Source: Thermomicrobium sp. 4228-Ro (GTDB taxonomy: Bacteria; Chloroflexota; Chloroflexia; Thermomicrobiales; Thermomicrobiaceae). From it: a DNA stretch of 64,000 nucleotides. The stretch spans positions 1,054,001 to 1,118,000 of the forward strand of contig NZ_JAPFQM010000001.1 of the NCBI RefSeq assembly GCF_026241205.1, written 5' to 3'. Under the pieces are notes generated by a model, which was given only the letters and a program-made list of their open reading frames with translations, searched no databases and was not told the origin of the DNA. The first letter of the stretch is position 1; each line of letters starts with the position of its first letter. Made by a program: the position numbers and the translations under genes. This document shows, one piece after another, positions 8,671 to 19,243 of the stretch.

Positions 8671-9557
8671 CTGCCGAACGCTCGATCGACCGCGAATTCG
8701 AACCGCGACTCGCCCTCCGCAGGCGATTGGGGACGCTCTTCGGCATCCTCAGTGCTGCGGCGATCGTGATCGGCCTGACGGCGCTGGCCGTTCTCATCGC
8801 CGATGTCGTCCGCGACGGCTGGCATGTCCTCTCGTGGGACTTCCTGACCAGCTTCCCCTCGCGACGCCCCGAACAAGCTGGTATCCGATCAGCACTGGTC
8901 GGAACGCTGTACCTCCTCGTGCTGGTCGCGATCATGGCGTTTCCACTGGGCCTCGCCGCAGCGCTCTATCTGGAAGAGTTCGCGCCGAAGAACCGGCTGA
9001 CCGCCATCATCGAGGTCAATATCTCGAATCTCGCAGCTGTCCCATCGATCGTGTACGGTCTCCTCGGCCTCGGCGTGTTCGTGCGCACGTTCATGCTCGG
9101 CCGTAGTCTCATCGCTGGCGCATTGACCTTGAGCCTGCTCGTCCTCCCGATCATCATCATCGCCGCGCGCGAAGCACTGCGCGCTGTCCCGCCGTCCATT
9201 CGCGAGGCCGGACTCGCGCTCGGTGCGTCACGGTGGCAGACGGTGCGACACTTCGTACTGCCGGCCGCCTTACCCGGCATCCTCACCGGGACGATCCTGG
9301 CCCTGGCCCGCGCGATCGGCGAGACGGCACCGCTCATCACGATCGGCGCGCTCACCTACGTCGCCTTCACGCCCAAGAGCATCTTCGATCCGTTCACGGT
9401 TCTCCCGATCCAGATCTTCAACTGGATCTCGCGTCCGCAACCGGCCTTCCACGAACGGGCAGCGGGTGGGATCATCGTGTTGCTCGTTGTCCTGCTGGTG
9501 TTCAACGGCCTGGCGATCGTTCTGCGTGCTCGCTTGCAACGCCGTATCCGGTACTGA
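8667..9557 (+). CDS. pstA: Phosphate ABC transporter permease PstA
   Basis: Second phosphate permease subunit, 296 residues with about six membrane spans. Motifs include [27 protein letters not shown], the EAA loop [31 protein letters not shown] and [14 protein letters not shown]. It starts at GTG 8667 inside the pstC stop. An ATPase gene follows 14 bases downstream. With PstC it forms the membrane channel of the high-affinity phosphate importer. Confidence 0.92.
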   Translation: MTAERSIDREFEPRLALRRRLGTLFGILSAAAIVIGLTALAVLIADVVRDGWHVLSWDFLTSFPSRRPEQAGIRSALVGTLYLLVLVAIMAFPLGLAAALYLEEFAPKNRLTAIIEVNISNLAAVPSIVYGLLGLGVFVRTFMLGRSLIAGALTLSLLVLPIIIIAAREALRAVPPSIREAGLALGASRWQTVRHFVLPAALPGILTGTILALARAIGETAPLITIGALTYVAFTPKSIFDPFTVLPIQIFNWISRPQPAFHERAAGGIIVLLVVLLVFNGLAIVLRARLQRRIRY

Positions 9558-9571
9558 CGAGGAGTGCACCG

Positions 9572-10381
<810 letters not shown>

Positions 10382-10403
10382 ACCGGAAGCGACGGAGGCC
10401 CCG

Positions 10404-11258
10404 ATGTCCGACCCGATCACGACCCTGACGAACGCGCAGGCAGCCCGGGCAGGTGCGGCGCGGGAAACGGCTGCAGCAGTCAACGCCGCCAGCATGGAGG
10501 TGGAGCACCTCTCGGCCTTCTACGGGCGCTTCCAGGCACTCGACGACATCACGCTCCCCATTCATCCTGGTGCAGTGACGGCAATCATCGGGCCATCCGG
10601 TTGCGGGAAATCGACGTTCATCCGCTGCCTGAACCGGTTGCACGAACTGACTCCGGGCGCACGGGTGACCGGCAGTGTCCGTCTGGAGGGGATCGACATC
10701 TACCAGCCAGGGATCGACCCGGCCCGCGTGCGGCAGCTCGTGGGAATGGTGTTCCAGAAGCCGAATCCGTTCCCGACGTTGTCGATCTACGACAACGTCC
10801 TGGCTGGCGTGCGGCTGCATCGTCCGCGCCTTTCACGAGCCGAAGCAGACCAAATCGTCGAGCGGAGCCTGCGAGCCGCGGCGCTCTGGGACGAGGTAAA
10901 AGACAAGCTCAAGGCACCTGGCGGATCGCTTTCCGGCGGACAGCAGCAGCGCCTCTGCATCGCCCGGGCACTGGCGGTCGAGCCACTCGTCCTCCTGATG
11001 GACGAGCCGACCAGCGCGCTCGACCCGATCGCAACCTACCGGATCGAGGAACTCATCTGGGAACTCAAGCAGCGGTACACGATCGTCATCGTCACGCACA
11101 ACATGCAGCAAGCAGCCCGCATCGCCGATTACGTCGCCTTTTTGCTCGCCGGGGAGGAACGAACCGGTCGTCTGATCGAGTTCGACACGGCACAGCGCAT
11201 CTTCACCAATCCGAAGCGGAAGGAAACGGAAGATTACATTACCGGCAAGATCGGCTAG
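10404..11258 (+). CDS. pstB: Phosphate ABC transporter ATPase PstB, second copy
   Basis: A second, complete PstB of 284 residues in tandem with the first. It has its own Walker A (GPSGCGKST), signature ([14 protein letters not shown]), Walker B ([12 protein letters not shown]) and switch region ([16 protein letters not shown]). The N-terminal extension is longer (about 35 residues) and Ala-rich. ACGGAGG precedes ATG 10404. The two copies are clearly homologous but diverged along their whole length. They could form a PstB heterodimer or act under different conditions; the sequence cannot decide. Confidence 0.92.
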   Translation: MSDPITTLTNAQAARAGAARETAAAVNAASMEVEHLSAFYGRFQALDDITLPIHPGAVTAIIGPSGCGKSTFIRCLNRLHELTPGARVTGSVRLEGIDIYQPGIDPARVRQLVGMVFQKPNPFPTLSIYDNVLAGVRLHRPRLSRAEADQIVERSLRAAALWDEVKDKLKAPGGSLSGGQQQRLCIARALAVEPLVLLMDEPTSALDPIATYRIEELIWELKQRYTIVIVTHNMQQAARIADYVAFLLAGEERTGRLIEFDTAQRIFTNPKRKETEDYITGKIG

Positions 11259-11358
11259 GAATACGGATCTCGTTCCGGTACACTTCTCTCACTCGGTGTC
11301 TCCTCGAGACCCACGCGCGCTTCCGGTTCGTGTACCTTGACGAAGGTGAGGCGAGGCC

Positions 11359-12075
11359 ATGGCGATCAGAGCCCGCGCAGAGTTCGAACGCGATCTCCAG
11401 CTGCTCCGCCAGGATGTCCTGAACCTGGGCAGTATGGTCGAGAAAGCTGTCGAGCGTGCGGTGGAAGCGCTCAAGCGGTACGACGTCGCTCTGGCCCAGA
11501 ACGTGATCGACCACGACCGCGAGATCGACGAGCGGAGTTATGCGCTCGAGGAACGAGCGCTCCTCCTCATCGCGACCCAGCAGCCGATGGCGACCGATCT
11601 CCGCATCATCGCAGCGACCTTGTTCATCATCAGCGAGCTGGAGCGGATCGGCGACTACGCGGAGGGACTGGCGAAGATCGCCATCCGGTTGAGCGCCTGG
11701 CCACCGCTCAAGCCGCTGATCGACATCCCCCGTATGGCCGAGATCTCGATCGATATGCTGCGGCAGGCGCTCGACGCGTTCATCGAGATGGATCTCGAGC
11801 GATGCCGCGCGATCTGGCGGCGCGACGACGAGGTCGACGGGCTCTACGACCAGGTCTACCGGGAACTCCTCACCTACATGATGAGCGACCCGCGAACGAT
11901 CGAGCGGGCGACTCTCCTGCTCTGGGCAGCCCACAATCTCGAGCGGATCGCTGACCGGGTAACCAATATCTGCGAGCGCGTCGCGTTCGTCATCACCGGT
12001 GATCCGCGTGCTCTCGTCAGCCCAGCCGAACCGGATTATCCTGGTGAGCGTGAAGCGGAGTACGACGTCGAGTGA
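11359..12075 (+). CDS. phoU: Phosphate transport regulator PhoU
   Basis: Cytoplasmic helical protein of 238 residues that couples Pst transporter activity to the PhoR/PhoB pathway and restrains phosphate uptake. The two PhoU three-helix repeats are visible; each carries a metal-binding E/DxxxD-type signature (first ATLFIISELERIGDYAE, second LLWAAHNLERIADRVTNICER). It is separated from pstB by 100 bases but is in the same orientation. With no PhoR gene here, its kinase partner must lie elsewhere or be absent. Confidence 0.9.
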   Translation: MAIRARAEFERDLQLLRQDVLNLGSMVEKAVERAVEALKRYDVALAQNVIDHDREIDERSYALEERALLLIATQQPMATDLRIIAATLFIISELERIGDYAEGLAKIAIRLSAWPPLKPLIDIPRMAEISIDMLRQALDAFIEMDLERCRAIWRRDDEVDGLYDQVYRELLTYMMSDPRTIERATLLLWAAHNLERIADRVTNICERVAFVITGDPRALVSPAEPDYPGEREAEYDVE

Positions 12076-12090
12076 CGAGAGGAGTGCGCG

Positions 12091-12369
12091 ATGCTGTGGG
12101 CCGCGGTCATCAGCTACGGGAACCCGGAGAAGATCCAGGAAGTGCGCCCTACCCACCGACAGTATCTCGCTTCGTTGCGCGAGCAGAGGAAACTCTGGGC
12201 TTCCGGCCCTTTCGAGGACGATAGCGGAGCGCTCATCATCTACCAGGCCGATTCGGAAGAGGAAGCCCGCAAGCTGATCCAAAGCGACCCGTTCTACGAA
12301 GCCGGTGTCTTCCAGGAGATCGTGCAGCTCAAGCCCTGGCGGATTGTCTTCACGCCGCCTCCTGCATGA
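12091..12369 (+). CDS. YciI-like protein
   Basis: A 92-residue YciI-family protein (ferredoxin-like fold, poorly defined function). It contains the family pattern RPTHRQYLASLREQRKLWASGPF followed by GALIIYQADSEEEARKLIQSDPF, with the His and Asp residues proposed as active-site groups in YciI. It lies 15 bases after phoU with a GAGGAGTG ribosome site, so it is probably the last gene of the phosphate operon. A link to phosphate metabolism is not established. Confidence 0.75.
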   Translation: MLWAAVISYGNPEKIQEVRPTHRQYLASLREQRKLWASGPFEDDSGALIIYQADSEEEARKLIQSDPFYEAGVFQEIVQLKPWRIVFTPPPA

Positions 12370-12455
12370 CAGGCTCGCTACCCCACGCAACGGGCACAGC
12401 ACCGGACGATGCGAAGGAAGTCGCTCGGCGAAAACACGCTACCTGGAGGACGTCG

Positions 12456-13961
12456 ATGGCAACCGAAACGGGTATCCGGGTGTACCAGCTCCTGATCGAT
12501 GGGCAGTTCGTTCCCGCCGCGAGCGGTGAGACGTTTCCGACCTACAATCCGGCCACCAACGAGGTCATCGGCTACGTCGCCAAAGCTGGCCGCGAGGATG
12601 TCGACCGGGCTGTCCGTGCCGCCCGGCGGGCCTTCGACGAGGGCCCGTGGGGACGCATGACACCGAACGAGCGTGCTCGACGGCTCCGCAAGGTCGCCGA
12701 GATCTTGCGCGAGCGGCTCGACGAACTAGCTCGGCTGGAAACGCTCAACTGCGGCAAGATCATCGTCGAGTCTCGCATGGATATCCTCGCAGCGGCCAAC
12801 TGCTTCGAGTACTACGCGAACCTTACCGGCCAGATCTGGGGCGAGACGATCCCGATGAACGGCCCGCTCCTCGACTATACCGTTCGCGAACCGTACGGTG
12901 TCTGCGGGCAGATCATCCCCTGGAACTTCCCGATCCTCATGGCCGCCTGGAAGCTCGCCCCCGCGCTCGCTGCGGGGAACACCGTGGTGCTCAAGCCAGC
13001 GAGCTATACCCCGATCACTGCGCTCGTGCTCGGCCAGATCTGCCTCGAAGCCGGCATTCCGGAGGGAGTCGTCAACGTCATCACGGGCCCGGGCAACGAG
13101 GTCGGAGCAGCCATCTGCGAACACCCGCTGGTCGATAAGATCGCCTTCACCGGCGAGACGGAAACCGGTCGCGAGATCCTGCGGTTGAGCGCTGGAACGA
13201 TCAAGAAGGTCTCGCTCGAGCTCGGTGGCAAGTCACCGAACATCGTCTTTCCCGATGCCGATCTCGAAGAGGCGGTCAACGGCTCGCTCTTCGCCATCTT
13301 TTCCAACGCTGGCCAACGGTGTACCGCACGCACGCGGCTCTTGCTGCACGAGTCGATCCATGACCGGTTCATGGACGAGTTCCTCCGCAAGGCCGCCCAG
13401 CTCCGCATCGGTGACCCGCTGGACGAAAACACCCAACTCGGTCCGCTCGTCTCGCGCCGTCAGTGTGAACGGGTGTTGAGCTACGTCGAACGCGCCAAGT
13501 CCGAAGGGGCAACGCTGCGGCTCGGCGGCAAGCGACCGGACGATCCCGCGCTCCAGCGAGGGAATTTCGTCGAACCGACGATCTTCGACGAAGTACAGCC
13601 CCACATGACGATCGCGCGGGAGGAAGTGTTCGGCCCCGTCCTGTCGGTCATTCCGTTCCGGAGCGAGGACGAAGCAGTCGAGATCGCCAATGCGACGATC
13701 TACGGGCTGGCTGCCACGATCTGGACGAACGACATCAAGCGGGCGCACCGGCTCGCAGCACGGATCAAGGCCGGCAACATCAGCATCAACTACCCGGTGG
13801 TGAATCCGCCCGAGGCACCCTTCGGCGGCTTCAAGCAGAGCGGCATCGGCCGCGAACTCTCGCGCCATGCGCTCGACTTGTACACGCAGGTCAAGAACGT
13901 GGTGGTCGGACTCAGCGAGCAGCGGTTCGACTGGTACGGTAACTGGCCACCCGGGCGCTGA
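12456..13961 (+). CDS. NAD(P)-dependent aldehyde dehydrogenase
   Basis: ALDH-superfamily enzyme of 501 residues that oxidises an aldehyde to the acid. Landmarks are [19 protein letters not shown] (nucleotide fold), [18 protein letters not shown], the catalytic-Glu motif [18 protein letters not shown], the nucleophile Cys in [13 protein letters not shown], and EEVFGPVL. It most resembles betaine-aldehyde and related dehydrogenases, but the substrate cannot be set. TGGAGGA before ATG 12456 fixes the start; a longer frame from 12366 is unlikely. It converges on the GH15 gene with 18 bases between stops. Confidence 0.88.
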   Translation: MATETGIRVYQLLIDGQFVPAASGETFPTYNPATNEVIGYVAKAGREDVDRAVRAARRAFDEGPWGRMTPNERARRLRKVAEILRERLDELARLETLNCGKIIVESRMDILAAANCFEYYANLTGQIWGETIPMNGPLLDYTVREPYGVCGQIIPWNFPILMAAWKLAPALAAGNTVVLKPASYTPITALVLGQICLEAGIPEGVVNVITGPGNEVGAAICEHPLVDKIAFTGETETGREILRLSAGTIKKVSLELGGKSPNIVFPDADLEEAVNGSLFAIFSNAGQRCTARTRLLLHESIHDRFMDEFLRKAAQLRIGDPLDENTQLGPLVSRRQCERVLSYVERAKSEGATLRLGGKRPDDPALQRGNFVEPTIFDEVQPHMTIAREEVFGPVLSVIPFRSEDEAVEIANATIYGLAATIWTNDIKRAHRLAARIKAGNISINYPVVNPPEAPFGGFKQSGIGRELSRHALDLYTQVKNVVVGLSEQRFDWYGNWPPGR

Positions 13962-13979
13962 ATCTCCGCTCGAGGCTGC

Positions 13980-15977
13980 TCACGGAGCCAGGAAGGCCGG
14001 CCAGCCTGCCGCCGCGAGGCGCTGTTCGCGCTCGAGGTAGCGCAGGACCGTGTGAATGTACGTCCCGTGACTCCAGCTGAGCGGGCTGACCGAAAGCGGT
14101 TCACCCGTTTCCGGATGCACTTGCTCGGCCAGCACGCCGCTCGGGAGCGCATGTCGCGCTACCCACTCGAGGAGTTCCAACGCCCGGCCCAACTCGCTCG
14201 GAGAATTCGCCCGCGCGATGTACCAGTCGGCGAGCCACAGCGTGCAGATGAACCACGGATTTCCCGGAATCCGTTCGAGGTCCCGGCTCATCTGGTAGTA
14301 GTAGTCGTCCTCGTAGCGGGCGACCCCGCCGATCGGCGTCTTCACCCACAAGCGCTCCTCGATCGCGCGCATCGTTGCGGTCATCCGTGGATCTCGAGCC
14401 GGCAAAACATCGAAGAGAAAGAGGCCAGCCAGGCTCGCGTCGAGCGTCGGGTCGGGATGAACCACACCATTCGGTGACACGGTCAGCATGCGGACGAAGC
14501 GGCCGAGTTCCGGACGATAGAGGAACCGCTCCGCTGCCGCGCGGATATCCTCGGCCGCTCGCCGCCAGGTCTCGGCGAACTGATCGTCGCCGAAGATGCT
14601 CGCCAGCCCGGCCGCAGCGCGCAAGCCAGCGACGACCGACGCGACCGTGAAGGCATGGATACCACGCCGCTCTTCCCAGAGGTCATAGGAGGGCGCGGGA
14701 AGCCCTGTGACCGAATCGCGGTAGGAAGCGAGAAAGCGCGCACAGGGAACGACGACCGGGCTGTACAGTGACCGCAAGAGTTCGAGGTCACGCGTCTTCC
14801 GGTAATACGACCACAGTGTGACGAGGACGAGCGCTGTGCTGTCTTCCTGAATCGGGAACTGAAGTTCGCCGTTCGGCCCTGCCCAGGGATGCCAGCTCGA
14901 ACCGGCTGATCCGTCCGGGTTGTACTTGTGGAGGAAGAACCCGTACTGCGTGACCAGTTCTCCCATGAAGAGAAGAAAGCGACGGGCCAGCTCTGGATAG
15001 CCCGCTTCCAGGAGCGCATTGGCGATCAGCGCGCCGTCGCGCGGCCAGACGTAGCTGTAGGTATCGCGACCGAAGTGCAGGATGTCGGAGTCGTTCGCTG
15101 CCAGAATCGCTCCACCATCGTCGATCTGTGTCCGCAGGATCAGCAAGCTCTGACGATACAGTCGCTGGAGTGCTGGCGGGAGCGTCTCCAATCGCGGTGG
15201 ATCCGGCTGCACCCAGCTCTGCCAGTAGCGGCGGACCCGTGTGAGCAACTGCTCCGGCCCCTGCTGCAGGACGACCTGATGGATGCGAGAAACGTCGGCG
15301 AAACGCAAGCCAGCAGCCATCCAGAAGGTCGCCGTTGCACTCCCATGAGCAGGCACCTCCAGTTCCAATCCTCCGATCGAGTCGACCGATCCCTGAGCGA
15401 TCGGATTCCCGCTCAGTTCGCCGTCCTCGGCATCGCGCCAGGCTCCTTCATGCCCGCGGAACGCCTTATTGCCGCACGCAAAGAAGTGGTAACCCGGCTG
15501 CTCGCCGGCCCAGCCGGAGAACCAGAAATACCGCTTGCCCTTGTAGTGAACGAGGGCTCGCGCCGCTGGCTCGTAGTAGGCCGTCTCGCCGTCTGCATAG
15601 CCCCAGAGATAGCCATCGAAGTGCAGGAAGAGCCGGACGCAGCGATCGGCTCCCCGCTCATCGTGCACCTGTACCTGGCGGATCCAGAGGTCGTGCTCCA
15701 GTGCGACCGCATCATGGCACACCAGAGTGAGGCCGAGGCGAGGATGGCACAGGCGGACATCCGTGACGAGCGTGCCATCCTCGTAACGCAGCTGCCGTTC
15801 CCATCCGTCATCGGATAGCCAGTCAAATTGGCCGTCGCACCAGATACCGAAGCGATTCGAACGGCCTTGCGTATGGTTCTCCTGGCCCACGCGCGGGTAA
15901 TAGACGTCGCGCAGGGTATAGGTGCGGTCGAAGGCGAGCAAGAGCCGCCCGTTTCCGACCGGTACATCGCGTGGCAT
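13980..15977 (-). CDS. Glycoside hydrolase family 15 (glucoamylase-type) protein
   Basis: A 665-residue protein with an N-terminal beta-sandwich region (PVGNGRLLLAFDRTYTLRDVYYPRVGQENH) and a C-terminal (alpha/alpha)6-barrel of GH15. Barrel markers are SYVWPRDGALIANALLEAGY, LWEERRGIHAFTVASVVAGL, with the likely catalytic acid Glu in the LWEERRG segment, and AEQVHPETGEPLSVSPLSWSHGTYI, with the likely base Glu near the end. No signal peptide is seen, so it probably acts inside the cell on oligosaccharides such as maltodextrin or trehalose. AGGAGAAGG precedes ATG 15977. It follows the DUF2085-like gene by 28 bases on the same strand. Confidence 0.88.
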   Translation of the reverse strand: MPRDVPVGNGRLLLAFDRTYTLRDVYYPRVGQENHTQGRSNRFGIWCDGQFDWLSDDGWERQLRYEDGTLVTDVRLCHPRLGLTLVCHDAVALEHDLWIRQVQVHDERGADRCVRLFLHFDGYLWGYADGETAYYEPAARALVHYKGKRYFWFSGWAGEQPGYHFFACGNKAFRGHEGAWRDAEDGELSGNPIAQGSVDSIGGLELEVPAHGSATATFWMAAGLRFADVSRIHQVVLQQGPEQLLTRVRRYWQSWVQPDPPRLETLPPALQRLYRQSLLILRTQIDDGGAILAANDSDILHFGRDTYSYVWPRDGALIANALLEAGYPELARRFLLFMGELVTQYGFFLHKYNPDGSAGSSWHPWAGPNGELQFPIQEDSTALVLVTLWSYYRKTRDLELLRSLYSPVVVPCARFLASYRDSVTGLPAPSYDLWEERRGIHAFTVASVVAGLRAAAGLASIFGDDQFAETWRRAAEDIRAAAERFLYRPELGRFVRMLTVSPNGVVHPDPTLDASLAGLFLFDVLPARDPRMTATMRAIEERLWVKTPIGGVARYEDDYYYQMSRDLERIPGNPWFICTLWLADWYIARANSPSELGRALELLEWVARHALPSGVLAEQVHPETGEPLSVSPLSWSHGTYIHTVLRYLEREQRLAAAGWPAFLAP

Positions 15978-16005
15978 CGTGCCTTCTCCTCGGTTTCTCC
16001 GAGCA

Positions 16006-16842
16006 TTACGAGAGCGGCGGTAGATGGAGTACCGCCTCGGCAGCGAAGCGCAGGCTGCTCGTCAGCGCCATCACGATGAGCGCGCAACAGCCGGACAGGA
16101 GTGCCGGAACGGGCGCGTCTCCCCAGCTCCCGAGACGCTCCAGCCGGCCAGTCAGCAGGAGAACGAACGGCCAGGCGAGCAAGGCGAGCGTCAGCACCGC
16201 TGCTGCGACCAAGCCGAGCGCGACGATCGGGTAGAGCGTCACCGGCCCCACATGGACGAGCCAGCCGAAAGCGACCAGCCCAGCTCCGAGGACAGGGAGG
16301 TCACGGCCGAACTGAAAGACGCGCTCCGCTGTTCGCCGAGTCGCGATCCAGGACGTGGAGACGAACACCCACCAGAGGAGAACACCGAGCGCGACTCCCG
16401 TCCAAGCACCGGTCACGTAGCGGACGGTGTTGTGGGGCTCATACAGTGTGGGCAAGCGAAGATCCCAGACCAGCGCGTTCGCGCCGTCCACCGCGAGGAC
16501 AGCAACTCCGCTGGCCAGGAGAACCACCGAGCCAGCACTCGGCGGCGCACTCGCTCGCCCAGCACGCCAGGCGAGCCACAGGAGTGTGAACGACGAGCCA
16601 GCGTAGATGCCGGTCATCCGTGCATCGAACGGCAAACGATAGGAACCGAACCAGAACGAATGACTCGGTCGTTGCGCACAGAGACCATGGAGCGCTGCGA
16701 TCGTCACGCGTTCCGTTCGCGCCGGACCAGCGAGCCAGAGTGCCACGAGCGCGAGCAGGAGCACCGCCAGTGCCAGGGGAAGCGCCAGTTCCCTGGCCAG
16801 CCGGCTGTGCATCGCCGAGCGAGCGCGGAGCCATCGCACCAC
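16006..16842 (-). CDS. DUF2085-like multi-pass membrane protein
   Basis: A membrane protein of about 278 residues with six or seven hydrophobic segments. After the first span it has LHGLCAQRPSHSFWFGSYRLPFDARMTGIYAG, which resembles the DUF2085 C-H-Q-x-P-x-R-S-F signature with a following small residue and GIY. Function is unknown for the family. GTG 16842 is chosen because GGAAGGG sits seven bases upstream; an ATG at 16812 is also possible. It diverges from the amidase gene, and a 33-base inverted repeat lies between the two starts. Confidence 0.65.
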   Translation of the reverse strand: MVRWLRARSAMHSRLARELALPLALAVLLLALVALWLAGPARTERVTIAALHGLCAQRPSHSFWFGSYRLPFDARMTGIYAGSSFTLLWLAWRAGRASAPPSAGSVVLLASGVAVLAVDGANALVWDLRLPTLYEPHNTVRYVTGAWTGVALGVLLWWVFVSTSWIATRRTAERVFQFGRDLPVLGAGLVAFGWLVHVGPVTLYPIVALGLVAAAVLTLALLAWPFVLLLTGRLERLGSWGDAPVPALLSGCCALIVMALTSSLRFAAEAVLHLPPLS

Positions 16843-16908
16843 GACCGAGCCCTTCCACAGCCCTCCAGCATACCACCGTTCCAGCCGAATGCTTTTCCTA
16901 GGAGGATC

Positions 16909-16941
16909 GGGGGTGTACGGTCGCATTGACCGTACACCCCC
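16909..16941. promoter_or_regulatory. Inverted repeat in a divergent promoter region
   Basis: Perfect 14-base arms GGGGGTGTACGGTC (16909-16922) and GACCGTACACCCCC (16928-16941) enclose a 5-base spacer. It is 66 bases from the DUF2085-like start and 60 from the amidase start. The position between two divergent genes suggests a shared operator; the same bases in RNA would also form a strong 5' leader hairpin. I do not recognise the regulator. Confidence 0.5.
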
Positions 16942-17001
16942 TGGGGCGTACCATTGCGGCGGTGCCAGTCCGGAGAGGAGGGCACCATCGAGGGGGACGC
17001 G

Positions 17002-19110
17002 ATGCGGGGGTTACGCCTGACGCGACGGACACTCTTACGCATTGCCGGTGGAGCGATCATCGCAACGGTGACGGAGTTCCGAGGAGTTCGTGCCGCAGCG
17101 AGCCGCATTCGACGGACTACCTGGATGGTCGAGGCCCCTTTTCCCCGTGCTGGCCAACTGCTCACACCGGTCTACCCGCTCCCCTACCCCTTTACGAGCG
17201 TCGAGGTAAGCTGGCAAGCGTCGGCCCCTCCTGGTTCGCTCTTGACCATCGCACTTCGACTGGCCGGTCATGACGGCTCGTGGAGCGACTGGATCACGCT
17301 CGACAGCGATCCGCACATGCCCCCGCGCCAGAATGACGGGTGGGTGTACGCGCCACCGGTTCTCGCACGCGGTCAGCAGGTACAACTCCTCGTCCGGTGT
17401 GAACCGGGGCCGGACGGCACGGCGCCGGAGCTTCGTACCCTGCGCGTGACGGCAGTCGAAACGTTCGAGGCCGATACCCAGTGGCTCGCGACACCCGATC
17501 TCATCGACGGGTGGATCGTGCCACGCGCCGGATGGGGCGCGGACGAATCGCTCCGCTTCGACGAAAACGGCGAGGAGATCTGGCCACCTCGCTACGCGCC
17601 GATCCAGAAAGTGATCGTTCATCACACCGTGACGAAGAACGACCCGCCCGATCCGGCTGCGACGATCCGGGCGATCTATGCGTACCATGCAGTCACGCTC
17701 GGGTGGGGCGACATCGGCTACAACTTCATCGTCGATTGGCAGGGGCGGGCCTACGAGGGACGGTATGGTGGTCCGAACGTCGTCGGTGCCCATACTGCTG
17801 GATACAACACGGGCACGCTCGGTATTGCTGTGCTCGGCGACTTCACCTCGACCGCACCACCGCAGTCAGTACTGGACGCGCTGGCCCGGCTGATCCGGAC
17901 GCGGGCGGGCAATCTCGATCCCGCCGGCATCAGTCCCTTCCGGGACCTCCTCGATGTCCCGAACATCGGCGGCCACCGCGACTACAACATCACCGAGTGC
18001 CCTGGCGACCAGCTGTACGCCCGCATCCCTGTCCTCCGGGGCATGCTCAAGGGTACCGGGCCCATCGTCTTCCCGAACAAGCCGCGGCGGCTCGAACCGA
18101 AGGCCGAACTCGTGAGCGTCACCTTCACGCCGGCGAGCGAACTCTACGCCGGCACGCTCGTGCGGGTCGATGCCGTGGTGCGGAACGTCGGACCGATCGA
18201 GTTGCCGACGCAAGGTCCGCCGCCGGGTTTCATCTACGAGGAAGGGCAAACCTTCGACACCGTCGGCTATCCCAAAGAGGAGGGAGCCTTCCGCGTCGGC
18301 GTCGACTTCGAGGGAAACGACGGAATTCCGAATCCGTTCCGCTGGGGTTTGCCGGGGCCGCTCCCACCCGGTGAAGCGGTCACCGTTACCGGTTTTATTC
18401 GCCTTCGCTCGGTACGGAAGTGGAAGCTCAGCGCGAGTCTCGTCCGCGAGTTCGTCCGCTACGAGCAGCAAGGCGTCTTCCCGCAGGAGCTGCAGACCCT
18501 GCCACCACCGACTGCACCGGTACCGCCGAGCAGCGATCCCGATATGGTCTATTTCGACGTCACCGGACACAACGTTCCTGAGGTTTTCTATGCCTTCTGG
18601 AAAGCGAACGGCGGGCTGGAGCGCTTCGGCTACCCGCTCACCGAGCCGTTCGTCGAAGTCTCGGCAACGGACGGGCACCAGTATCTCGTCCAGTACTTCG
18701 AGCGCGCCCGCTTCGAGCACCATCCGGAAAACGCGGGAACGCCGTTCGAAGTCCTCCTCGGGCTCCTCGGTGTGGAGCGCACGCGGGGCCGCGAGAACGA
18801 GCCGCCGTTCCGCCCGGTCGAGCGACCGGACGACCCGCGCATCGACTATTTCGTCGAAACACGGCACACGCTCGGGCCACCTTTCCAGGAGTATTGGTGG
18901 AGTCGTGGCGGTGCGGCCGTTTTCGGGTATCCGATCAGCGAGCCGTTCGAAGAAGTGAGCAAGACGGACGGCCGGCGCTACCTCGTCCAGTACTTCGAGC
19001 GCAATCGCATGGAATATCATCCCGAACTGGCCGGGACAGCGTTCGAAATCTTGCTCGGCCACCTCGGACGGGAGACCTTGATCGATCGCGGGTGGCTTCC
19101 GGGAGCCTGA
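17002..19110 (+). CDS. Exported N-acetylmuramoyl-L-alanine amidase (PGRP domain) with C-terminal repeats
   Basis: A 702-residue exported protein that should cut the lactyl-peptide amide bond in peptidoglycan. The N-terminus (RLTRRTLLRIAGGAII) is a Tat-type signal. A beta-sandwich-like region follows, then a PGRP/amidase_2 domain (about residues 175-340) with zinc-ligand motifs VIVHHTVT and GHRDYNITECPGD, and Tyr in DIGYNFIVDWQG; catalysis looks intact. After a CARDB-like region (RVDAVVRNVGPIELP) come two copies of an FGYP/YFER repeat (residues 514-593 and 613-693), also found in the CAP protein at 55550. GAGGGGGA precedes ATG 17002; an upstream frame to 16954 is unlikely. Confidence 0.85.
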   Translation: MRGLRLTRRTLLRIAGGAIIATVTEFRGVRAAASRIRRTTWMVEAPFPRAGQLLTPVYPLPYPFTSVEVSWQASAPPGSLLTIALRLAGHDGSWSDWITLDSDPHMPPRQNDGWVYAPPVLARGQQVQLLVRCEPGPDGTAPELRTLRVTAVETFEADTQWLATPDLIDGWIVPRAGWGADESLRFDENGEEIWPPRYAPIQKVIVHHTVTKNDPPDPAATIRAIYAYHAVTLGWGDIGYNFIVDWQGRAYEGRYGGPNVVGAHTAGYNTGTLGIAVLGDFTSTAPPQSVLDALARLIRTRAGNLDPAGISPFRDLLDVPNIGGHRDYNITECPGDQLYARIPVLRGMLKGTGPIVFPNKPRRLEPKAELVSVTFTPASELYAGTLVRVDAVVRNVGPIELPTQGPPPGFIYEEGQTFDTVGYPKEEGAFRVGVDFEGNDGIPNPFRWGLPGPLPPGEAVTVTGFIRLRSVRKWKLSASLVREFVRYEQQGVFPQELQTLPPPTAPVPPSSDPDMVYFDVTGHNVPEVFYAFWKANGGLERFGYPLTEPFVEVSATDGHQYLVQYFERARFEHHPENAGTPFEVLLGLLGVERTRGRENEPPFRPVERPDDPRIDYFVETRHTLGPPFQEYWWSRGGAAVFGYPISEPFEEVSKTDGRRYLVQYFERNRMEYHPELAGTAFEILLGHLGRETLIDRGWLPGA
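18541..19080 (+). repeat. Two protein repeats (FGYP/YFER module) in the amidase
   Basis: Copies at 18541-18780 and 18838-19080, about 80 residues each. Shared pattern: Y-F-x-E/D-T-x-H, F-x-x-F/Y-W, GG, F-G-Y-P-L/I-S/T-E-P-F-x-E, YLVQYFER, E-x-H-P-E, AGT, LLG-x-LG. The layout recalls LGFP cell-wall repeats but the residues differ. I do not recognise a named family. Confidence 0.75.
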
Positions 19111-19243
19111 AGCGTCCTGACGTGCGGATGCACCTGAGCTGCTGCCGGAAGCGCGACCCTGTCAGATCGCCCGGTACCAGAAAGCCACACCGTTTGCCGT
19201 GCCGCCCCAGTACGCGAGCCTCCGCCTTTCTGGGACGAGCCGA

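Noticed and set aside
16954-17001. Earlier start for the amidase
   Set aside because: It would place 16 charged residues before the Tat-type signal, and GAGGGGGA before ATG 17002 is a better ribosome site.
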